In this document: in pieces, positions 59,101-64,000 of the stretch | Layout: each line of letters opens with the position of its first letter | How positions within the stretch are numbered: the first letter of the stretch is position 1 | NCBI RefSeq assembly: GCF_000026365.1 | Contig: NC_012991.1 | Location: forward strand, 1-64,000 | DNA from: Zygosaccharomyces rouxii | Taxonomy: Eukaryota > Ascomycota > Saccharomycetes > Saccharomycetales > Saccharomycetaceae | DNA: 64,000 bases | Reading direction: 5' to 3' | The notes under the pieces: model-generated | What the model was told of the DNA's origin: nothing | What the model saw: only the letters and a program-made list of their open reading frames with translations | Database searches by the model: none | Program-made: the position numbers and the translations under genes

Positions 59101-59824
59101 CAATCATCGGTTGTAGTGATTTTTTGTCCTTGAGTATTACTTTGGCCATACCAGTCATAAGATCTACACCAACATCTTCTCCTTCTGACAATTGATCACT
59201 AATTACCTGCTCAATTCTACTCGAACAAGAAGCACAAGTCATACCTTCTATTGCCAGTGTAATATCATACGCCACAACTTCTGAATTATCATTTTCCTCT
59301 TGTGAGTGCTCCTTGTCATCATGAGAACGGCAGTATTCACAATGTTCCTTATGAATTCTTAGTTTCTTACTGGGAGCATCAGTTTTCCTATGAAGTAAAA
59401 GTTTTTCCAACCAATATTTAATACTCAATTGCGATGCTCTACCAATAGCAGGTGCTCTAAGGCTTTCTAAATCCTTTAATGCATAAATGTCTAAAACGAA
59501 AAATCCGGCATCTTCCAAAGCTTCTCTAATTTTTTGACACAATTGAATGGAATTAACTTCCTGAGCAAACCCAATTGTACATAATCCTGCATCTCGATCC
59601 ACTATAAATTCAGCTGCATCAATTTTATTGAATTTAATCTTCGAAATTATCGATGATGAAGGTGGCCTCAGAGTGAAAGAAGAGTCTTGTAAACTTGGAT
59701 TTGAGGGATCATTGACACCGTTTGCATTTGGGGGCAAATTAAAAATCTGTGATAACAGTGAATTAAGAAACAATTCGCATTGTTCACAATGAATGTTTTC
59801 AATTTGAATATTTATCGTACTCAT
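56195..59824 (-). CDS. P1B-type heavy-metal (copper) ATPase, Crp1-type
   Basis: The 1,209-residue protein is a P1B-type ATPase. Four N-terminal CxxC metal motifs are present: HCEQC (C13/C16), MTCASC (about C196/C199), ITCAAC (about C276) and YCSHC (about C361), plus an extra His/Cys patch (HKEHCEYCRSHDDKEH, about residue 160). Then come TGES (about residue 676), the membrane metal motif CPCGLGLAAPTALF (about 795), DKTGT (about 840), the SKHPLALGV histidine-proline motif and GDGINDTPAM. Eight membrane segments fit. The wording around CPC and DKTGT (GSGLAAKYGILVKGGGAAFQ) is that of Crp1/CrpA-type copper/silver exporters of Candida and Aspergillus, not Ccc2 (two CxxC, 1,004 residues) nor Pca1. 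It sits between SPA2 and CDC3, which are neighbours in S. cerevisiae, so it is an extra gene. Start moved from TTG 59830 to the ATG at 59822-59824. Confidence 0.88.
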   Translation of the reverse strand: MSTINIQIENIHCEQCELFLNSLLSQIFNLPPNANGVNDPSNPSLQDSSFTLRPPSSSIISKIKFNKIDAAEFIVDRDAGLCTIGFAQEVNSIQLCQKIREALEDAGFFVLDIYALKDLESLRAPAIGRASQLSIKYWLEKLLLHRKTDAPSKKLRIHKEHCEYCRSHDDKEHSQEENDNSEVVAYDITLAIEGMTCASCSSRIEQVISDQLSEGEDVGVDLMTGMAKVILKDKKSLQPMIESIRDSGYDAEIIGIVNVAKNSKFKMVAAIGGITCAACASTINHAVQDLPFIDEVAINVVSKTGIFILNSKSKNELDQLRETIEDTGYDFEPIGNIEPVNYGPSKSIRRSIMLRIDGIYCSHCPERVYNALKQFKGSEIVIDKPMSLNDPIVKFTYTPNVGQGITIRSIVNAIMKEVSVNPDNNFKISIVEELTLEEHLKIMAKKNTRQILIKLAITTAVTIPTFVFGVVGMSLLKKSNGFRRWLEEPLWRGNVAKIVWILFILSTPVYFFIDDIFHRKAIKEVRALWLQKNNWQRRIFKFGSMNLLMSLGTSVAYFASIILLALSASKKSHTDKMPDTTTYFDSVVFLSFFLLIGRLLEGFSKSKSAAAITNLSSMKQHSAKLLENYKSDMSTERTVDVKYLEVGDYIKISSGESPPADCIIVQGETQFDESALTGESIPVTHYPGEQIFTGTVNIGRGTVVAKLIAPEGDSLLDKIIGTVRDGQLKRAPVEKLADALTGYFVPIITFLAVMTWIIWLSLGYSHRLPRSYLDKDVGGWAVWSLEFAISVFVVACPCGLGLAAPTALFVGSGLAAKYGILVKGGGAAFQEGSQISVVCFDKTGTLTKGGAPKISDYAIISNPKMRAVTAHLVRDLEANSKHPLALGVTNFISENFAPEGKTRVPETEEVAGKGMKGRVDLTTENNDIWNELSPEGIILGNERFMSSNGVSLTSHHLQLLHDWKVEGKSVIIVAIESPKFFQKPGYFPVMLLAARDEIRPESSSVIKGLQEMGIECWMISGDNELTARSIAKDLGIDQVVAEVLPQEKADKVEWIQQTYRRKNGKPAVVAMVGDGINDTPAMAKADVGIALASGSDLAMISCDFVLLSSTYTLKSLLILFQLSKKVFRRVRFNFAWAICYNVITVPIAAGVIYPHKHARLSPVWASAAMAFSSVSVLLSSLALRFYKPKEVSLTEDTVLPSVSQEHKFN

Positions 59825-60189
59825 GATCAAAATGCTTTATGTTTTGTTTTTTTTCAACGTTCGGCAGAACCGGAACTCGTCCTGTCATCGCCGAGAAGAT
59901 CCTTTAAGTAATAATTGAGCGTTTAAAGCTGACAGTCTCTCGATTTAGGTGCTGGCAGCAGTTAGCACTCAGGTTGCTCTATGTAGATCAAGTTGTAGGT
60001 GCGAGTAAGAATGCAAGCATGAATAGCACTGAAAATTTAAATACCAGTGGTAAAAAGTATTAACTACTAACTGGTGATTAGTACCAGAAATTTCCTTAAT
60101 TCAAGTTTGTTTTTTTTTTCAAGTTTATTATGGATAGACACAGATATATGTATGACATAAAAAAAAAATGTTATAAAGAATGAATCGTG
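59825..60189. promoter_or_regulatory. promoter of the heavy-metal ATPase gene
   Basis: It holds the ATPase leader and the CDC3 3' flank, with T runs near 59850 and 60111. No copper-type site (HTHNNGCTGD) was found with confidence. TACTAAC at about 60065 is on the wrong strand for this gene. Confidence 0.35.
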
Positions 60190-61791
60190 TCAGCGCAAGA
60201 AACCCTTTTTCTTTGGTTGTGCAGGAGATGGTGGAGCAGGGGCGTTAGCAGATGATTCCAGTTGACGTTTTTTCTCTTCGAGAGCTTTCAATTGTTTAGA
60301 TAATTTTTCCTTCATCTCCTTGTGCCTAGAGAATAATTCAGCTTCAGATTTTTGTAATTTCTTTTCCTTTTCAGCCACTTTTTGATGGAAAACCGTTTTC
60401 ATTTCAGATTCTAACTTAGCCAATTTAGCTTCATGTAGTTGTTTTTCTTCCTTTTGTCTCATATCAGGATCAAATTCTCTAAAGACTGAATTATCTTGTT
60501 TAATTCCCAATTTCGATAATTTTTCAGATCTGTACCTTTCGTAAAGAACTTTACTAGTTTTTTCCCTTAATTCTTCCAAATATTGGCTGATGAGCAAATC
60601 ACGTAAATAGACAAAGTCACAGTGCTTAGAATTATCAACTTCAATAACCCCCCATGGGTAGGAACGGCCCCTTACTTGACGGCCATCTTTAGAGACAACA
60701 ACATCTGTAGAACCAACAACTGCATATGGCATGTTATCAAATAATTCATGGGATGCTTGAATGGCTTCTTCATCATCAAATCCATATTGAGGTGGTTGGA
60801 ACAATTGAATGTGAGCTTCGTCTAACTGTTTTTTAATCCTACGTTTAAAGACGGTAATTTCTTCTTCGGTGAGAATATCCGATTTGGCAATGATTGGAAT
60901 TAGATTACATTTTTCATGAACTTGTTTGCAGAATTCAATATCCAATGGTTTCAAATAATGAGCTGTTGGTTCAATGAAATACAAACAAGCATGAATTCTG
61001 TTATCATCCTCAAAAGATCTGTTGATTTTATTTTCAGAATCCAAATATTGGTCAAAACGTAAATTAATTTCATCGACAATTGGTTTCCAAGAATCAGTAT
61101 TATCGATGGCATCACCAAATCCAGGTGTATCTACAACTGTTAATCTTAAATTTACACCATTTTCCTCTATCGTTGTAGTTGCAGCGTTAATCTTTACAGA
61201 AGCATGTAATCCACTGGAATCGTTATTATTACTTTCGTTGTTTCCAATACCACCATTAGTACCATTTTCCCCATGTTCGCCATCTTCTAAATTGACACCT
61301 TCCAATTTTTCAGCTAATGCTTGACTATTAGCAGGACTCTTCCCACTAATTGAATCTAGATCTTTGTTGAAGAGAGTATTTATCAAAGTTGATTTACCTA
61401 ATCCCCTTTGACTGACTACCAACAAATTAAAATTAAATCCACGACGAATTGATTTTCTATGCCACTGTTTAGGTAGATTTGCAAATCCAACAAATCCTGG
61501 AATCTTCCTACGTAAGATCTTCAATTCAGGTTGCTCAGGTAGAACTTGACCAACTTGAGGTGTATCATTACCAGTAGCTGGATATTCAGCACCAATACCC
61601 CCACTATACATGTTTGCAGGTGTTTGTGATTCAGATAGCGATGAACTTTCAGCACGACCTAAATTAGATTCAGCAGCATTCGCTTGAGAACCGGGAACCT
61701 GCTCGGTTGGACCTGCATTTGGAATACCTGCTCCCATACTATAACTGGACTCTTCCTTCTTAATCGGAACTCTTTCCTCTCTGACCGACAT
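60190..61791 (-). CDS. CDC3: septin Cdc3
   Basis: The 533-residue protein is a septin of the Cdc3 type (S. cerevisiae 520). Its N-terminal extension of about 100 residues is disordered. A polybasic patch (KQWHRKSIRRGFNF, about residue 103-116) binds membrane lipid. The GTPase domain has SQRGLGKSTLINTLF (P-loop, about residue 122), DTPGFGD (about 222) and IAKSD (about 297). The septin unique element lies near 390, and the C-terminal coiled coil is about residues 435-515 (heptads of K, E, L). Cdc3 joins Cdc10, Cdc11 and Cdc12 filaments in the bud-neck ring. Start is the ATG at 61789-61791, five codons after the frame's TTG. Confidence 0.96.
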   Translation of the reverse strand: MSVREERVPIKKEESSYSMGAGIPNAGPTEQVPGSQANAAESNLGRAESSSLSESQTPANMYSGGIGAEYPATGNDTPQVGQVLPEQPELKILRRKIPGFVGFANLPKQWHRKSIRRGFNFNLLVVSQRGLGKSTLINTLFNKDLDSISGKSPANSQALAEKLEGVNLEDGEHGENGTNGGIGNNESNNNDSSGLHASVKINAATTTIEENGVNLRLTVVDTPGFGDAIDNTDSWKPIVDEINLRFDQYLDSENKINRSFEDDNRIHACLYFIEPTAHYLKPLDIEFCKQVHEKCNLIPIIAKSDILTEEEITVFKRRIKKQLDEAHIQLFQPPQYGFDDEEAIQASHELFDNMPYAVVGSTDVVVSKDGRQVRGRSYPWGVIEVDNSKHCDFVYLRDLLISQYLEELREKTSKVLYERYRSEKLSKLGIKQDNSVFREFDPDMRQKEEKQLHEAKLAKLESEMKTVFHQKVAEKEKKLQKSEAELFSRHKEMKEKLSKQLKALEEKKRQLESSANAPAPPSPAQPKKKGFLR

Positions 61792-62762
61792 GTTTTCTTT
61801 CAACAATTGATTCTTTCTTTTCGAAACGGATTTTATAAAAGTGTCTAAAGGATGTTACCAACAAAGTAAGTGAATGGGTTTATTGAATGAATGAATTAAA
61901 TTCCTCGGTTGTTTGGGGTTATTCCGTTTTGTGATTTGTTAGTTCAAGTTAGTCCCTGTATTTAGTTAGACACGTTCACTTGATCGATCTTGTTTTCTGC
62001 TTGATCTGGGTAGCACGCGAGAATGCTTCAACCACAAGAACGAAAGAAGGGAAGGAGAGAAAGAAAAAAAAAATATTAGTTTTGAGTAGGGTAACACATT
62101 CCTTCTTACGCGTGTTTTTTCTTATATTTTCGTGTTAAAGCGAGTGCAATTAAGACCGGGTAATATTTATATATCTTTTTGCACGGGTATTATGATACGC
62201 GTTGATGTACGTGTATCACAATACCCGTGCATAGCGATATATTACACGTGCTTATGTATCACATGACACCTTTCTTTAAAAGTGAAAAAGTAAATATGAC
62301 GAGTACTACCACACTAAGTACGGGTGTTGATTAATCCAAAGAGATAGGTATCGTAATTAAAATGTTGGATTATTATTTCAAATAAGTGTATATATTATTA
62401 TTGTTGTTTCTGTGTATCAACAAGGTATACATTGATATTGGTAACGCATTTAATTGTTGGATTTCAATTTTTTTTCTGGTAACTTTTCCTATATTTGCTG
62501 CTTCTGCTGTGAAAGAAAGAAGGGGTGGTTTAAAGACATACTTGAGCTGATCAATTTAAACTGAAAAGAGTATCTTACAAACAAAGGTTAGAGTAGAGGA
62601 ACTGCAAGAGATTAACCAAATAATTTCCAACAAAACGTGTTGTATTTCCTGATTTCATCATATCATCGACACTAATAAGATTGAAGGTTTCCGAAGGATT
62701 GGATAATTCATCTTTCCATATTATCGACTACTAACGGGAACTTAGTAAGCAATAGATATACA
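61792..62762. promoter_or_regulatory. divergent CDC3-ACL4 promoter
   Basis: ACGCGT boxes lie at 62108-62113 and 62197-62202. A long inverted repeat spans 62180-62231: arms of about 22 bases with two mismatches, each holding ACCCGTGCA (Rap1-like) in opposite directions. A CGGGTAA (Reb1-like) lies at about 62157-62163. On the ACL4 side, GTACGT (62207-62212), TACTAAC (62729-62735) and TAG (62743-62745) could form a 5'-UTR intron, but this is weak. Confidence 0.5.
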
Positions 62763-63920
62763 ATGAGCAACGCCACTCATAAGGACATCACTACACAGGA
62801 AGTCCAAACGCTACTCATAGAGGGTGCTAAGTATTCAGCAAGTGATGATGCAGAAAAAGCTGCCAAATGTTATGCACGTATCCTTGATTTAGAATCGCAA
62901 AATGCTGAAATTTACCTTTTATTAGCAAGATGCCTTTACAGGTTAGGATTAAAGAGAAATGATGTGTTTGGTGGTGCTGACGATGGAGAAGACAGTGAAA
63001 ACGATGAGGATGAGGATGAGAGTGATGCGGATGACGAGGATGGCGAGGAAAATGGTGATGATGGCGAGAAGAAACAAAAACTAAATTCCAAACTCTATCA
63101 GTTTGATCATGAAGAGGAGGATATTGATGAATCCACTTTGCAAAATTTTGAAGATGCAACTAATGCAAGTGCATACGTAGATGCAAGGGGAGAATCGATT
63201 TTACAAGGTGGAAATGGCCAGGATGAATCGAAGCAACAGGACGAAGATGAGGAAGAAGAACAAGAAGCTGACATGTCCATAGGAGACACTTTTGAAGATT
63301 TCCTCCAGGGAAATTTGTTTGAAAACGGATTAGAGTTGCTGTACAGAGCAAGAATAATGTATATGGAACCACACGGTGAAGATAAAGAAGATTCTGAAGC
63401 TCTATCAAAGGATACCCAGTTAAAGTTAGCACAGCTGTACGATCTATTAGGTGATATTGATCAGGAATTGGAGGATTTCACACAAGCTGTAAGAGACTAT
63501 GAAGGATCATTAAAGTTTTACGATAAATCCTTAGCCCCAGAAGAACGAGAAATACTAGTGGACGTCTACCTGAAATTGACCGACGCATTAAGATGGTCAG
63601 ATTTTGATGATAAGGATTCGCTAAATAAGGAACAACGTCAAAGACATTTACAAGAATTGGAGAAATTAATTCGTTCACGTATCGATGAAAACAGATCAAA
63701 GGATGTGGAAGCCGATCAAAGTCATTTAGAAAGGTTAAAAGAGGATCAAGAATCTCTAAAGCTTGATAAGCCAAAGGCCGGTAAGTCTTTGGTCCCCGAA
63801 TTAATGGCACAAGCAATTTTAAGGCAAGCATTAGGCGGATCACAAGGTAAAGTTAACGATTTATCCAAAATGGTTAAGAAGAAGAAAACAAAGTCCAGTA
63901 AGGGTAGCAGACGTAAGTAA
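62763..63920 (+). CDS. ACL4: Rpl4 assembly chaperone Acl4
   Basis: The 385-residue protein resembles Acl4 (YDR161W, 387 residues), the dedicated chaperone of ribosomal protein Rpl4. It has tetratricopeptide repeats: one near residues 10-60 (AAKCYARILDLESQNAEIYL) and others near 195-290 (KLAQLYDLLGDIDQELEDFT and AVRDYEGSLKFYDKSLAPEE). A long acidic insertion of D and E lies near residues 72-100 and 155-175, which may bind the basic Rpl4. A basic nuclear localisation tail (KKKKTKSSKGSRRK) ends the protein. It shares a divergent promoter with CDC3. The call rests on the TPR layout, acid runs and length. Confidence 0.88.
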   Translation: MSNATHKDITTQEVQTLLIEGAKYSASDDAEKAAKCYARILDLESQNAEIYLLLARCLYRLGLKRNDVFGGADDGEDSENDEDEDESDADDEDGEENGDDGEKKQKLNSKLYQFDHEEEDIDESTLQNFEDATNASAYVDARGESILQGGNGQDESKQQDEDEEEEQEADMSIGDTFEDFLQGNLFENGLELLYRARIMYMEPHGEDKEDSEALSKDTQLKLAQLYDLLGDIDQELEDFTQAVRDYEGSLKFYDKSLAPEEREILVDVYLKLTDALRWSDFDDKDSLNKEQRQRHLQELEKLIRSRIDENRSKDVEADQSHLERLKEDQESLKLDKPKAGKSLVPELMAQAILRQALGGSQGKVNDLSKMVKKKKTKSSKGSRRK

Positions 63921-64000
63921 GGATTATCGAATGAAAGTACAGAAAGAGACTAAAATAAGCTAGTTTGTAAAATTATCTCTAATTTTTTTATGTTGTTTTA

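Noticed and set aside
56195..59824. Calling the metal ATPase CCC2
   Set aside because: Four CxxC motifs, 1,209 residues and the CPCGLGLAAPTALF region fit the Crp1/CrpA type better than Ccc2. Not fully excluded.
1..64000. A point centromere
   Set aside because: RTCACGTG sites (25174, 48731) are present, but I found no CDEIII-like TTTCCGAA element at the proper distance next to an 80-base AT-rich core.
1..64000. Ty elements or solo LTRs near the tRNA genes
   Set aside because: I saw no TG...CA bounded repeat with flanking 5-base duplication, and no gag or pol text, near any of the five tRNA genes.

Overview
This window is nuclear DNA of a budding yeast (Saccharomycetaceae) that did not go through the whole-genome duplication. 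The evidence is gene order. Genes that in S. cerevisiae are split between two duplicated tracts of chromosome XII (DPS1-COX19-KNS1 on one side, CDA-IMH1-CDC25 and ATG39-MRPL15-SPA2/SPH1-CDC3 on the other) lie here in one single-copy series. Standard codons, tRNAs with yeast-type introns, intron-poor genes and AT-rich spacers fit. A Zygosaccharomyces/Torulaspora-like species is the best guess, but I cannot fix the species from sequence alone.

Region A, 1-9 kb, looks subtelomeric. It holds two intact COS/DUP-type membrane protein genes, one degraded COS copy, an unrecognised membrane protein, a Vps10 paralogue cut off before its membrane anchor, and a decayed SnoaL/NTF2-like gene.

Region B, 9.6-20 kb, is an accessory catabolic cluster: short-chain dehydrogenase, class II aldolase, Zn2Cys6 regulator, Dal5-type anion permease, a broken and an intact copy of a PYD3-type beta-alanine synthase (N-carbamyl-amino acid hydrolase). 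The promoters of the aldolase, permease and PYD3 genes share repeated GCGCGGTG/ACCGCGGT motifs, which suggests one regulon, probably under the adjacent zinc-cluster factor. The permease promoter also has two GATAAG sites, as expected for nitrogen-regulated uptake.

Region C, 21-31 kb, is the transition to the conserved core: a GRE2/ARI1-type reductase, tRNA-Ser, tRNA-Asp, two mitochondrial carriers (YMC1/2-like and MIR1), tRNA-Lys, a chitin deacetylase and IMH1.

Region D, 32-64 kb, is conserved core: CDC25, SUA7, DPS1, COX19, tRNA-Asp, tRNA-Leu, KNS1, a degraded gene, ATG39, MRPL15, SPA2, a Crp1-type heavy-metal ATPase that interrupts the usual order, CDC3 and ACL4. SPA2 and CDC3 (polarisome and septin) and CDC25 (Ras activation) are bud-growth genes. 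A 48-T tract with three MluI cell-cycle boxes lies upstream of SPA2.

Several start codons were moved to the first ATG because the longest open frame begins at TTG or GTG (aldolase, CDC25, DPS1, MRPL15, the metal ATPase, CDC3). The items most worth following up are the PYD3 regulon, a possible small membrane protein at 22.8-23.2 kb interrupted by two in-frame stops, and the secreted Vps10-domain protein.
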